This document shows, piece after piece, positions 25,543-38,600 of a stretch of 64,000 nucleotides of DNA. The notes under the pieces were generated by a model. The model saw only the letters and a list, made by a program, of their open reading frames with translations. It did not search any database and had not been told where the DNA came from. This stretch comes from Turnera subulata (Eukaryota; Streptophyta; Magnoliopsida; Malpighiales; Passifloraceae): NCBI GenBank assembly GCA_028386065.3, contig JAKUCV010003092.1, positions 297,721-361,720 of the forward strand, given 5' to 3'. Position 1 is the first letter of the stretch. Every line of letters begins with the position of its first letter. The position numbers and the translations under genes were made by a program.

Positions 25543-26289
25543 TCCCTTGCTTCTGCTCCGCCTTAACGACCTTTCCCTTCAATCGCACCGGACGGCCTCC
25601 TATGAACTAATTGAGTTTTTTTTTTTATATGCTAAATTGAGTTTTGGTTGTTGACGCGAGGGGTATGGAGACTGAAATGGAGTTGACGGTGTTAGGGTGT
25701 GGGTTGGGTTGTTTTGATTGGCAAACACACTGTTTCCACCGCCACTGTTCCCTAGTTGTGCTTCACATTTTTGGTTGCTATTTGTGGTGGAGGAAGGAGA
25801 GAAGGGGCTCGAGACAAGGGGGTGCTTGCAGCAGAATTGATGGGGCACTTGGTGGCGGCGACAATGACGGAGGCGCTAGAGGTGACAGTCGTGATGAGGA
25901 TTTTGGGGAGTGGGGGAAAGAATTTTATTTTCCAAAATAAGATATTAAAAATAAAAAAGTAATATAGTTAATAAAACTGAAATACTAAATCCAATCTTAA
26001 ATAATTTATTATTAACATAAATATGAGACAATTATGATTAATTACGATTAATATTAAATTTTTACCAAAATTTAAATTTAATATATCAATTGTATGCTTA
26101 ATATGAAATTTTAAAATAATATTATATTTTAATGTTTTTAATGAATTTAAAATAATTAGGAGAAAGAAAAAGAAAAGAAAAAAAGAAAGAGAGAAAATAA
26201 AAAGAAAAGAGAAAGAAGAAAAAGAAAAAAAAGCTTAAATTAATTTTGGGAAAAAAAGAAAAAGAGAAAAAGAGAAAAAAATCCAGACT

Positions 26290-26543
26290 AGTGGGTAAAA
26301 GGGTTGGGCGAACGGGTCGGATGAGGCTGGGTCAGTTTTGGGTTAAACCCTGATATGTGGACCCCACAAGGCTGATATGGAGTCCAAAAAATTGCCACAT
26401 CAGCGATTTTGGCCGGATTTTGGCTGGAGCAACCAAAACTAACCAAACGCTATGAACGGAGGGATGTAAACTGGCCAAAATCCTACACGGGGATGAAAAC
26501 CAACTTTGAGGCCTTACACTGGGACCTAAAAACGCTTTAATCC
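26290..26543 (-). repeat. Right terminal inverted repeat of the MULE
   Basis: Reverse-complement partner of 24670-24925. The divergence between the two arms suggests that the insertion is not very recent, although the flanking 10-bp duplication is still perfect. Confidence 0.75.
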
Positions 26544-26553
26544 ATTCTTAAAT

Positions 26554-28204
26554 TAATATATGGTATGATTTTAATAATATTTTGAACAGATGCGACCGCA
26601 GGTTACAGATATTGTGTAAGATTGTTGGGGTTTTCCTTGTGCGCATGCGCGAGGTCGCCTTCAACCCTTGACTGCGGTTCAGGATCACTATATATTTTGG
26701 GAAACAAAATGACACTAACTATTCTCCTCCTCACAAAAATTCTGACACACGAATCTTTGTGGACGGTGGACAGGATCTTGAAGACCCGAACCCCATTATA
26801 TTTTAATCCCTAAAATCTTCTCGCTCGTAGCTGATTGCGGGTTGGTGCTAGCTAGCTAGACCAGTTTAATTATCGAAGCAGCAGACAGTGAGTCCTCTAG
26901 CATGTCTTCTTCTCTTCCATTGGTTTTGTCCCCTTGGAGACAGCTTGGTCATATATCTGATGCCTTTCAATAATTTCATGTTCATTGTTTTGCAATACCG
27001 ATCAAAGCGAACAAATTATCATGTCCTTTTTCATTTCAAACTTTAAGTAGTTACTTGGCAATTGCAGGTAAGTGGAGGAAAAATGCATGCATTGTATGTG
27101 GTTGACGTACATGTCTTACAAAGAGAGAGATCATTACATTAAAACTTCATTTTTTCTTTTCGGATTAAAGAGGAGAGTACTGTTACATACTTGGATCGTT
27201 ACATATAGATTTCTCGGTCATTTATTACATACAAAAGTTGATGTATGTGAACTGACCACGTCAAATATGTCGTCCGTACGTCTTTTTCTCCTACCAAACA
27301 TCAACATGCGGATATATGATGACGATGTTATATGTCCTCTAATTGCTCGCAATTTTATTGTGGTGGATCCCCTCGTATCTGACTCGTGGCTATAGTGACA
27401 ATTGTGATGCACATTATTCGCAAAAAAACAAAATTGTGATTCACATTGTTGGCGGCTTTGATTAAGAGTGGATTAGATTTGACGATGAATTTAGCCATCA
27501 AATTAAAGGAGACTAATTGATATTGTCTTTGTCTTTGTCTTTACCTTCATTTTATATGAGATTATGTCGGGATAATTAATCAAACGATATTTATTGTTTA
27601 ATTGTATGCACGTGTGAATGCCCGGTATAGAAGATAACGATATTTCTTTTTCAAAAAGGGAGAAGATAATGATATATGGTGTTCTATTATTTGGACAAGT
27701 TTTTTTTTCTGGACTGCGCTTTCGCTGATATGGAAATGACGTAGTCACGTAGACATGCCTCAACAAAAAAAAAAAAAAAACTAATAAACTGGCATTTGCT
27801 GTGTGATAAAGGGAATTTGTGCTTGCCTATCAACTCAATATGAGATCCATAGCCTTTGTTTTGTAGAAAACAGATTAATAGCTTATAAAGGTAACGCTGA
27901 AAATGGTGTTAGTATCAAAAAAAAAAAAAACGCTGAAAATGATGTATATATATAGGATCCGGATGTTCGTTCTTGTTCAGCCAATATCAAAATCGGGCTT
28001 GGGCTATAGTATCCTGCTGGTTGTGTTTGTTTTGCCGATTTAGAAATGAGCCCAGTATGGTTTGCTGCGTTGGGTGCCATTTAGCCCGTTGGGTCAATGA
28101 GTCCAATATGCTTGTCTAGCTACTTGTCTGGAAAAGTTCACAATATTATACGAGCTGTCGCCTCAAAATATATTGTGGACTCCAGTTGCATATGTTTACA
28201 TTGT
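26554..28204 (+). other. Intergenic region between the MULE and the ATM promoter
   Basis: No protein family, RNA fold or complete mobile element was recognised. Open frames of up to 107 codons show no conserved pattern. A CTTTGT-type short tandem repeat lies near 27524-27542 and A tracts near 27765 and 27917. Confidence 0.45.
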
Positions 28205-28321
28205 AGCCCACTTCATACAAATCGAAGCTGGATGTGGCAGGCAACAAGGGGGACTATAGGCCCATACACCATCTAATCAGACCAATATGGCCCAATTCAT
28301 TTCAAAACTCAACAAAGCCCA
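28205..28321 (-). promoter_or_regulatory. Cluster of site II elements in the ATM promoter
   Basis: AGCCCA at 28205-28210, GGCCCA at 28259-28264, GGCCCA at 28289-28294 and AGCCCA at 28316-28321. On the minus strand these read TGGGCT or TGGGCC, the TCP-bound site II motif common in promoters of growth and DNA-replication or repair genes. They lie about 410-530 bases before the ATM start codon. Confidence 0.5.
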
Positions 28322-28670
28322 ATCAAACCGACAGACCGATTGTAATTACGGAGCCGAGAAGACGGTAGAGCCACTGTAATTTTGACTAATAAACCCTCAT
28401 TAGTCATTACCGGGTTTATTCTGCAAACCCTTGCCTCTTTCTCCGGTTCACCCCTACGCTACAAATAAAATAAAGAGTCCATTTCCGCTAAAATAATGAG
28501 GTTTTACTAAACATCAGCAATTAAAAAAAGACCCGTTTTGTTCTCTTTTCTTTCTCTCTCAAGACTGGAAAAAATAGTAAAACCTCATTCCAGTCCAGTA
28601 GTAGTCTTCTACTTGCAGGCAGTCTTTTTCACAGTCTCTACTTATTTTCTCCATAAAACCCTCGCCTCAT

Positions 28671-28678
28671 TTTCCCGC
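28671..28678 (+). promoter_or_regulatory. E2F binding site upstream of ATM
   Basis: TTTCCCGC matches the E2F/DP consensus TTTSSCGS at every position. It sits 55 bases upstream of the ATM ATG, probably in or near the leader. Plant E2F factors activate replication and DNA-damage genes at the G1/S transition, so a site here makes biological sense. A single 8-bp match can occur by chance. Confidence 0.55.
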
Positions 28679-28732
28679 CAAATCCTCCGTCTCCGTCGTC
28701 TCTACCGAGCTGGCAGTCCCCGACGATCGGCG

Positions 28733-31700
28733 ATGGTCTCCTCCAGAGACGTTCACGAGATCGTCTCGAAGCTATCTTCCGATAAAGCCAAACCTCGCGA
28801 AGTAACAAAACCTCTACTCTCTTTCTTTAGACCCTCTAATTTCATGAAAAGAAAGAAAGAAAGCACTAAAAATAATGTGGCGACGGTTTCCGTTTCTTGA
28901 CCGATAAAAGTAACCCTAACTCAGTTTTATGATGCATAAAGAACTCTTAACTCTACAGTAGGCGGACCTGAGGTTGTTATTTTCCTTTGTTGAAATGGAT
29001 AATCGGGAAGAAGAAGAAGAAGAGAAACATTGAAGGGCTCTTTCTGTCCATAAAAATGATGTGTAGCCGTTGGAATTTAAACCGGTTCTCGTTTCTTAGT
29101 TTACTCGTTTGATGATTTTGTACGTTGCAGGAGGGAATAAAGCTGTTGAATACGTGGTTGGAAGGGGAACGGTCGGTTCGGTTCTGCAAGTACCTTGGGC
29201 AGAACACTGCAAAGCTTAAACCTAACGAGATTCCTCACTGTATGATTTAATTATATATCAAATTAGACATGTTTTCCTTTTCGCGTCTAATGTGGCAAGT
29301 TATTGGAATAGATAAGATTTTTTTAAATTGTTTTGGTTGTTTGTGCAGCTGAAACATGGCCATTTTTAGTCACATTGCTTATCCAATGCGTTTCTTCGGA
29401 GATTGCTTCGAGCAAGCGACGGTTGCCTAAGGCGAGTTTTGCAAAAACACTACGCATTGTCACTCAACGAGCAGAAGATTCTAAGTTTTCAGGTTGGTCT
29501 TCTTGACAGAATGGCTCCTCTGTATTTGGTATTAGTTTGGGTTTATGGGTAAAAGATGTTGTGCGTTCAACTGGTTGTTACGGGAAGGAAAATGTGTGAT
29601 TGTGAGTTGATTGTTTATTGTTGGAGAATGACAAGGTGGTGGTGTTAATGCAGGAAAGTTGCCGTTGTTGCCTGTTGTTAGAGCGCTCTTTAATCACTTA
29701 TGGGATGTCCTAAGCACTGTCCCAAGCTTTCAATCAGAATACGGGATCATCCTCCGGCATCTATTGGGAGTCAGAGATTATCGCTTTCACTTGAGGAAGC
29801 GTGTTTATTCCGGTGTGCAGCTTTGTTTTGAACTTTACACATGGTGTCCTTTTTTCTTTTTCCTGCCCAACGCCTTTTTTGCTCAGGCTTTCTTTAATTG
29901 ATCTTGCTTTGTTTTGGCAAGGCCTGGTACTCTTATACATGGAGAAGGTGGAAACAAACCTTAGTGGGAAAGATAGTGCCCAATGTATTCCAAAAGAGGA
30001 GGTTTTTCGCTGCATACTAACACTCCATTCACTCTTGGAAAATCCTCCTGGAGATTTTGCCACTGATGTTAGGGAAGAGATTGTTAAGGGGTTTGTTCAG
30101 ATTTTCTCCTTCGTAAGGTAAATAAAGAATCCATGCTACTAGATTTTTTTCTTTGGCTGTTGCTTGTTATTTTCTGCCCTGCATTTGCTCATTAAGTTTC
30201 CTACTTTTTTCAATGCAAGTTGCCTCACCATGTTGTACTATGTTCAGGGAGGAAGGGAAGATTTCACGCAAGCTTCTTGAGTGTGTTAATGCATATTTGT
30301 TGAAGGATGGCCCTAATTTGGACTGCGAGTCTGTGGAGATCCACAATGCTGTATGGCAATATGTGTTCCGTTGCTGGCACACAACTCATGACCGAAGTCT
30401 TAAGGTTTATTAGCTAACCTGTATTATCGAAATTTGCACCTTTTTTATTTGTGAATCTCCTGAATCTGCTGAACTGATATTACTTTTCTGCTTCTGTTTG
30501 CAGGATGCGCTTATATTTTATGCTAGGCTGCAGTTAAATTTAACCAGAAGTGCTTCCGATCAGAGTTCTTTGGTAGAACAACTCTTGGATGTAATTTGTA
30601 AGGAACTAGATCAAGGCAGTCTGTCTGGTATATCGGCATCTTGGTGGGTGCCTTTGTTCTCACTCTCTTCCCCCATTCATTGTTTCATTACTTGCTGCTG
30701 TTCATTGTATATCTATGATCTATGCTCTCATACGTATTCAGGACAGATGCCACTAAAGATGATAAATTCGGAAACCTGACTGGCTCACATTGTGGTTTGG
30801 TGGAGCTTGCAGCGCTGGTCTTTTATAAGGTGGGCACATTATTTGTAACATCTGTTAATTGCCTTTTTTTGGACGGAATTCAAAGCTATAGCTTTTTTTT
30901 CCTTGTGAATTTGTGTTTTGCTCTCATATCAAGAACACGACATAGTTCCCAAACATGGCAGGAGTTATAGCTAGTTCCCAATGGTACCGTTGTCCATTTT
31001 AATCATGAACTCTATATGGTTTGATAATGAGTATCATGTGAATCAGAACTTTGCATTACAGTTGAATTGTTATTCCTCCTGTTCTGAAGCTGGATAAAAG
31101 CTTAAGTCGCCATCTAATATTTTACTGTTGCACTGCCCTAGGCATGTATTAGGACATCGAAAGTGCCTCAAACTGGAAAGAGGGTCAAGAGGGAGCATGC
31201 GGTGGTAATTTTAAAGGAGGCGCTTATGAAAGGAAAATGGCTATGGTAAGCACCATTGTGGAAAAATATTGCTTCAGTCTTGTATTTGAATACACATCAT
31301 TCTTTGTTTCATTGGTGTTGTAATATTTAGCGTGTTTAGATTTGGCAATGACATATATTGTATCAAAGGCGAACGCATGGGGTTGGATCAGTTGTTAGCT
31401 TTGATTGTTTTCAAGAGAAGAGTATAAGCAATCTATTGATAAAAATTTGATATTCTCTCCTGTGCAATCAATCTGCATATCCTTGCGTGCAAAATTACAT
31501 TAAAAATATGGTTCATGTCTTGTGCCTCAGGAATGCTGCCTTTTGTTGTCTGATTCATAGCTATAGCACGCGCATAAGTAAGGATCTCTACAAGTATTGG
31601 TTTGAAGGTATTTGGTCAAGCTTTGAGAGGTACTTTGTTAGACACAAATAAGATTGATGTCTCGTGGATGCGTAAATTACATGCGAGTCGCAGATTGATG

Positions 31701-34700
31701 GTTTCAGATATCTTGCAGAATTTTGAGTGATGCAAATGGGAGGCATACATATGATGGTTTGCTGTGGACTTTGCGGTATGATTTTCTGCTTAATCAACAT
31801 GTGGATCAGTTGCTGCAAAAGTGTTTTGGTGTCTGAAACACATGATTTAATTTGAATTGTTTTCATACTTAAAACATTTTTGCCCCATTTACATCTACGT
31901 GTTGTATCAATGCCCACATTGTTTGAATATTATTGCTACGGTTATCTGAAATTCTGATTTTCTTCTCGAATAACTCAAATCCCCTCTTGTTTATTTCTGA
32001 AGGAGTTTGCAGGAGCTCTCTAGGATCTTGCTGCTTTCAGATTTCCAAACTGAGATTTCAAGTCCATCTTCCATCTCAAACAAGGTTCCTTTCCTCTTTC
32101 TGTGCCTTCTATTTGGTTGAGTTCAATGTTTATGCTGTTGTCAGTATTTCCAAATACACTTTTGTAGGAAATATCACCTAAAATTAGTTATCGGCTTTAG
32201 TTCACTACCAGGTGGTGCTGCTTTATTGACCGATCTGAACACTGATATGGCTAATTTTTGCAGTTGGAAGTCGGTTGGGAATCACTATGGAATTGTTTAA
32301 TTCATGGGCTGCCGTTGTTCAGCAGTTTTGCTAGTGTAGTAAGTTCAGCTTGCTGCATTCATGTATTGTAATACTGATTACTATTCAGCTATCTCAGATT
32401 TGCACTTCCTGTGCCTTCTTTCTCTTCTTTTTGCTCGATGAGATTTTTTCACATCATTAGTTGCAGTCTTTTGGCTATTTTAGGTGGGATCTATTTAATG
32501 ATCCCTTTGGCAAGCTTGTTGCTTCAAAATGATGTATTGGATGCTGATGTGAAGTGCAGCATTAATCTTTTGGTTTTAGATTTAGTTTCTGGTTTCAGTT
32601 TATTGTATGTCAACAAAAACTGATAAAAGAAATCACTCGGAAGATCCTTCTTCTTAAGACTGATAAGCAAGAAAGCTTTTAGAGTGCCTTGAGATCACTG
32701 GCTTTTGGAAAAGAAGTAATTGGTAGTGGTGTAATGGTCTTTCACTTTTATTTATTAGAGGTTACACATATTTCATTCACAAGAATGTTGGTAAATTACG
32801 TGATGAAGAGAAGATTAATGGTTAGACTTTTTTGCTGTTTCTTAATCTTTGAGCTAGTTTTGATGTGAAGTTGTGGATACAGGTGGATGCTGCCCTAGTA
32901 TTAATTGGTAACATCATATCAAGTGTAAGTCGGGGAAACTCTCCTTTTAAACTTTGCTTTTAGGCCCTTTCTCTGCATTAGTTCCTTTATTCATGAGACC
33001 ATTGTGTTATATGGAAATGAATCTTTCTCTGACGCATTTATCTTTTTTTTTTTCTGATACATTTGTCTTTTTCAGGATTTAATTACAATTTTTGTGCCTC
33101 AAGATGTATGGGACCTTAAGATATTTAAGCAATTGCCATCAGCGTAAGTATGACTTAGTTTGAGTTCATCCTAATTGAAGCTTTTTCTTTTCTATTATGA
33201 AACTTGCCCATCCTCCTTTCTCTAGAAAATTCAATTTTGTTACATACTGTCCTCTTCAAAAATTTCTTCACCTATGCTTCCTGTAGGCAGAGAAACCATC
33301 TAATAATAAATGTAGATGGGTGCTCTTGTAACTGTATGGTAGAGGAGGTTTAGATGTTGTGTGTTCATAGGTTAAGCTAATCTTTTGCTATGCAATCCAG
33401 GTCCGTCCTATACTTCATTGCTTGCTACTTTACCCACAAGGGTTCCCAAGTAAGTTTTATGAGCTGGCATTTTTTTTTGCATATTTGTTGGCCATTTTGA
33501 TCTCAATCCCCTTTGTACGTTTCATTGCTTTTATAGACGACATTTCCCAAGTTTTTATCCAGTCTTTTATGCTATTTATATGATAATTTCTTTATTAAAT
33601 AGATCAACAGATAGCTTAGCTGAGCCTTTTTTCTGACTTCAGTTTCATGAAAGTTGAGTTGCATAAATTGATAGCTATGCCTGAATGGATTTTAAGCATG
33701 CCCATGGTAAAAGAGTACTGTTTGATCTCTTTTAAATGAGTTTGGGTGCCAAAAAATTGAACTTGACCTTTTGTAAAACCAGCCCACCCTGTTACCATTC
33801 CAGTTAAATTGAAAAGAATAAGTGGAGAGACATTGCATTTCCAGCCCTCCTTGTCACTGTTCCAGCCAAATTGAAAAGGCCACGTGGAGAGAAATTGCAT
33901 TTCTTAGTTTTTTTTTGGGTGTTAATTATTGCAGACCAAATCTTTTGCTATGATTTTAGTTCAATCTCTTTTTGTTGGTCTACTGGATCATCAATGCCTT
34001 GAGCCATAAGAAGGATTTTTACTTTCTATGAGATGCTTATTGTTTCAAAATGGTGATTGGATGATCTTTATTTCTGCAGGCTGACCTTCGGGACTCTTTA
34101 CACCTCAGAAAGAATCTCTTAAGGGTGGTTTTTGGCTATATGAACTGGAAGGTCTGTTCTAGAAAGTATTTTGTGTGCTGACACCTTATTGTTCTTTTGA
34201 TGCTCTTGTTCTTTATGTTTCATCATCAGTTTTATCTGGATGTAGTTGTTTTCTGCTAAAAGATAACTGAGCAATTGTTGCCGCGACAAGTTTGGAATCA
34301 GATTGTGGAGATTTGTGCTCTGTTCTTGTAACATAAAACATAGAGAAAGATTACTAAGGATTTTTAAGTAAAACTTTCCAATCCTGTTGAGAATTAGACA
34401 GAACTTCCTAAAAGAGTGTCACTTGCAGGAGACCAAGCAGTTGTGTTCAGATCCATGAACCACTTCTAGTAATTTTTATTTATAACGGTTGATTTGTAGT
34501 CTTGGCCTGTAATTCTTGTGGTGGTATGTGGTAATTGGTGGCAGGATCTTTTCTTTGAACATGTAACAATTCTGATGCTTGGTTAGACATCTTTTGTCGC
34601 TCTTTCTGGAGTTAGAAACGTCACTGACTCTATCAAAGCATTAAAACTTCTTGTGCTGACAATGGTTAATGGGAACCGATTAAGCATTTGAAGGAATTTT

Positions 34701-35601
34701 CTTTTCATTTCATTGGAAATCTACTTGTTTGGGATTGCAGGGGAGCAGGCCCCTTTTTAGTTGTTACTTGTTACATCATTATTACTATTATCTTCCTGGG
34801 TGCTGTCTTGTAATTGTTTATGATTAGGAGGTTAAAGCTGTTATGTCAGGGAATTTTCAAATTTATGATGGACATGTATTTAGAAGGTTGTGTTTTGCCG
34901 ACTGAAGCATATTTCTTCACTTCTCTGGTTTTGTTCTTTGCTTATGTTTATATGTCATTATTAAGTAAAAAGAGTCTTGTGTAGGAATCTTTCACATTGA
35001 ATGAAGACATAACGTTCTTGTTACCAGCAGCTGTATATGCTCTTTGTGCTGGTTGTGCTCCTTTAAAAAATTATTCTGGAGCATCTTACATGCTACATAG
35101 AAGTTCTGAGATGGCAGATGATCGGGCTAAGGTATGATAATCTTGATCTTTCCTGATTGCACTTTGGCTCTTGGACATTTGGTGGACCGGGTTTGGTTTG
35201 AGAGACTATTATATGCTTGTCTCTGCAGGCAGATTTAGTCGAATGTGAAAAACTGGAGGAGCTCTTTGATTGCTCTGTGGAAGTTCTCACAAAACTGGAT
35301 CTGGGCCCTAGATATGAGGTTGTGGGATGTCTAATATGTACTGTTTCCTTTGGCTTCATATTTCTATTTGGGCTCTTGCTGAATATTCTTTTCACAATTT
35401 TGACCGAGTACAGGTATCTTCATCTAAACGCCACCAAAATGTCTTTCTTCCTCGGGAATTGAGAGATCCTCTTCTGCATGAGATGGAGACCTATATTCTT
35501 GGAGCTGCAGCCGATAAGGAGACTGGAAATAGGCCTCTCTCTGACATCTTATTTTCATGTGCTCTATTATCTAACTTTATGTACGGATTATTAATAGCAA
35601 G
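28733..35601 (+). other. ATM: ATM exons 1-20: TAN motif and N-terminal solenoid
   Basis: Exons: 28733-28801, 29131-29239, 29349-29492, 29654-29812, 29922-30117, 30248-30404, 30504-30643, 30742-30829, 31142-31245, 31531-31629, 31719-31775, 32003-32084, 32264-32338, 32883-32924, 33076-33143, 33401-33449, 34080-34151, 34985-35131, 35229-35318, 35414-35601 (residues 1-711). The Tel1/ATM N-terminal motif in exons 1-2 ([20 protein letters not shown]) is needed for telomere and damage signalling in the family. The rest is helical-repeat sequence such as [17 protein letters not shown] and [16 protein letters not shown]. Confidence 0.9.
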
Positions 35602-38600
35602 GTTTGTTTTATATTTATTGCTCAACCTAAATTGTCTTAATGCTTTTGTTTATATCATTGGCACTTTTGCTGTTTTGGAAGGTTGTATCTTTCCTCTATT
35701 GACTTTTATACAAGTCAAATTGAATTGATATTGGCACTGTTGATGCAGAAGATTGTGTCCTTAAAATGCCTTTATGATTTATAAGACGCAAATTGGGTTG
35801 CGCTGTGGCTTCAATGTTTTGATTATTAGGAAGCCTTCGCATTCATTTCTGGACTACTTACATCTTCCTCTGATACTGCTGTTTTCGATCCTGGCAAACG
35901 CTATAATTGTTCCTCAACAGTCTTGTTATAGTGATCTATCTTCCCAGTCTTCATTTGTAGTTGTGAAAGGGGTTTGATTAAAGGTTCCCAGTTTAGCGTA
36001 TTTCATGACCCTGATCTTTTTTCTCAACCCATCATGATTGAACTTGGCTAGAGGGCCATTCTGTCATTTGCATGTTTAGTGCAATTGCTTCTCACAGGCA
36101 CTATTTTTTGCTAGCATCTGGTTCAGTCCTCCATTTTGCTTTGGATTGAGGTTGTGTTATGTTTCAGGAAGAAAGAGGAAGTTTCACCTTTTCTTTCCAA
36201 AATGGGCCAATTCTTGTTAGAATTGCTGGATCAGGCAGTCAATGTTGTTCGAGGAAACAGCAACGACTTTCAATCTCTTGGCTGTTCAGGCTCTAGTTAT
36301 GTAAAATCTTCCGTTCTCACTTCTTTTAGAAGCTTCCTTTGCGGGCCTTTCTTTATTAGAAGGGGAGGTGAAGAAGTTTCGGAGTTTGTATATTATGATG
36401 CTTTAGTTGAATTGATGGAGAGGCTTCTGAAAGCTCTAGCGAAGTTGTATGGACGGTTTTGTGAATGTACAAAAAGTGAGGATTCAGATCACATATTGCC
36501 TGACGTCTCTAATCCTGATGCTTCACTTTTATCTGGTCCACTGAGCAGTGGTAGTAGGATTGTGGACATGGAGTTGGATGTGAATGAGGACTCGAGAGAT
36601 TTGGATATTTTAACTGCTGGAGGAAGAATTACTACTGGTGTATCATTTTCTGCTGTCAAGTGGAAGTTGGGTATGATATCACTCATATCGACGTTTTCCT
36701 CTGTTTTGGATGTTCTTACATGGGATGTCCTGTTTGACCTCCTAGGAAAAGAATGCGACCGAGAGGTACAGCTCATATTTTTTAACATATGTTAATTTTA
36801 CTATAGTTCGTCCTCTGACAATTATAGTGTCTTGCATTTATAAACTCTTCTTTTCAGGTGTCTGAGTACATACTTCAATATCTTTGCCAACATCCACAAT
36901 GGTCCTCTTCCACAAAGGTCACAGACTTGGTAATGACTGAATGAAACTTGCCCAGAGTTAAAGCTATAAAGATATAATTATTGATTGAAGCATTAAGACA
37001 TTTCACTAGATCAATCCAAGTGATACTTTTCTCTTTTTAAATCTTATAGGCCAAAATAATGAATAGCATGTTTGAGATGCGAGCGAGTGTTAAGCTTGAT
37101 TGTGTTGGCATTCTTGTTGCTGTCTCTACATTGTTAACTACCTTGTTATCATGTGATGCTGTTGGAAACAATACTGGGGGTAGTTTGACACAAAGAGATA
37201 CTGACCAGGTACTTGAACAACTGCTGCCCTAGTGGTAGTGAGTTACAGTTTTCATCCTTGATATCATTGATGATTTTAGGCGCAGAAATATCATGTATGT
37301 GATAATTGAACGGAAAACTAATGTTCTTCTCCAGAGTTTGATTCATCTTGGAGATCTGGTTAACAAAGTAGCGGAGTTCGGGCTTCTTGACTGGGTTGGA
37401 CGTGTTAGACTAATCAGTTGCATTTGCGACTTTGTCCTTCTCAGCCCTCAAATCGGTCAGGTGATTGCTTATTAACACGAATTTAAGTGTCCTTTCTAGT
37501 GGACACTGTCCAAATTATCTGCTATGTCATTTTAACACTCCTGTTGCTTCTTCACTGTTTCGTTTTATTTTTTTGTTATCTGATTTTCATGCAGTACTTC
37601 TTTACAGACAATGATCGGGAGGTTATTCTTGCTGCTTAGGGATCCTGAATATCGAGTTAGATTCGCACTAGCACAGCGGATTGGTGTTCTATTCCAAACT
37701 TGGGATGGTCACGAGGAACTTTTCCAGGACATTTGGTGGGTTTCATACTGATATCGTAGACTTCAGTTTTCATGTTGGCCAAGTTGGTTGTCATGCTAAT
37801 TTGTGAAAGATGCTTGTGTTGCATGAATGTCTGTCTAAAGAATTTTGTAATAATGTTGTTCACTTCTCATAGGGTATCATGTGTTTATCCATTATTAGCT
37901 CTCTGTTCAACCAATATTGTTTTAATACCATCTGCTGGCTGTTTTCTTGCAGCTCAAACTTTGGTATTGTCGTGGTGCTTCCATCAAAAGGAAAACTTGT
38001 TACAGCAAAGGAGTTCCTAGATGCTGGTCCTCAACCATTTCCAAGAATGGAAACTACGCTTATCACTTTAATGCATCTTGCTTTGCACAGTGAGAAAATA
38101 GAGTTGGAGGTAATAATTGTTTATTTGTTTAGCTCTCTTGGCATATTAAATATATTTGCATAATATTCTTAAGCTTGCTCGATTAGAATGTCTGATGGTC
38201 TTATTCATGTAATGCCTCCAGGCTGTTTTTATGATCTCTGCGATTTCTGCCATGGAACCTAATCATAGGTACAGATATTTCACATTGTAATTTGTTTTTT
38301 TTATATGAAGACATTGTAATTTGTTAGTTTGTCTAATTAATTGCTTTGACCATCTGGTCTTCTGGTTCAGGGAGATAGCAATCTCAATACTTGATAGTTT
38401 ATCAAGGCAGCTTCATTATGCAACTAGGTTTAAGGTTATCTCGATTATTCTCTCTTCTAACTTAATTTTCGTGATAGTATATTGTCCAGTTTGTCAGAGG
38501 TCCAGCATAAGAATCTTTGGCTTTTCCTTTTCTATAGTTTTATTATGTCATTGCATTACTTCAAAGTTCACGGCTGCCAAGTCCTTAGTGGATGGTTATT

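Larger units (their letters stand above)
24670..26543 (+). mobile_element. Non-autonomous Mutator-like element (MULE) with long TIRs
   Basis: The 1,874-bp element begins GGATTAAAGC and ends GCTTTAATCC. The left arm from 24670 is matched by the reverse complement of the right arm for about 250 bp at roughly 75-80% by eye, including shared GTGTAAGGCCTCAAAGTTGG and CGCTGATGTGGCA. A perfect 10-bp direct repeat ATTCTTAAAT flanks it (24660-24669 and 26544-26553). Long TIRs with a target duplication of about 9-10 bp fit Mutator. No transposase domain (MURA, SWIM zinc finger or DDE pattern) is visible, so it is non-autonomous. The interior has a GC-rich block at about 25060-25600 and an AT- and purine-rich block at about 25930-26280, also partly complementary to the pyrimidine-rich stretch at 24950-25060. 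The GC-rich block might be captured gene sequence, but I recognise no parent. Confidence 0.85.

Noticed and set aside
28538..28732. In-frame open extension upstream of the ATM start
   Set aside because: The extension contains no ATG (it opens at TTG), and the TAN motif begins exactly at the ATG at 28733.
29659..29901. Frames that run past exon ends in ATM (for example beyond 29812)
   Set aside because: Family conservation stops at the GT donor and resumes at the next exon, so the extra codons are intron.
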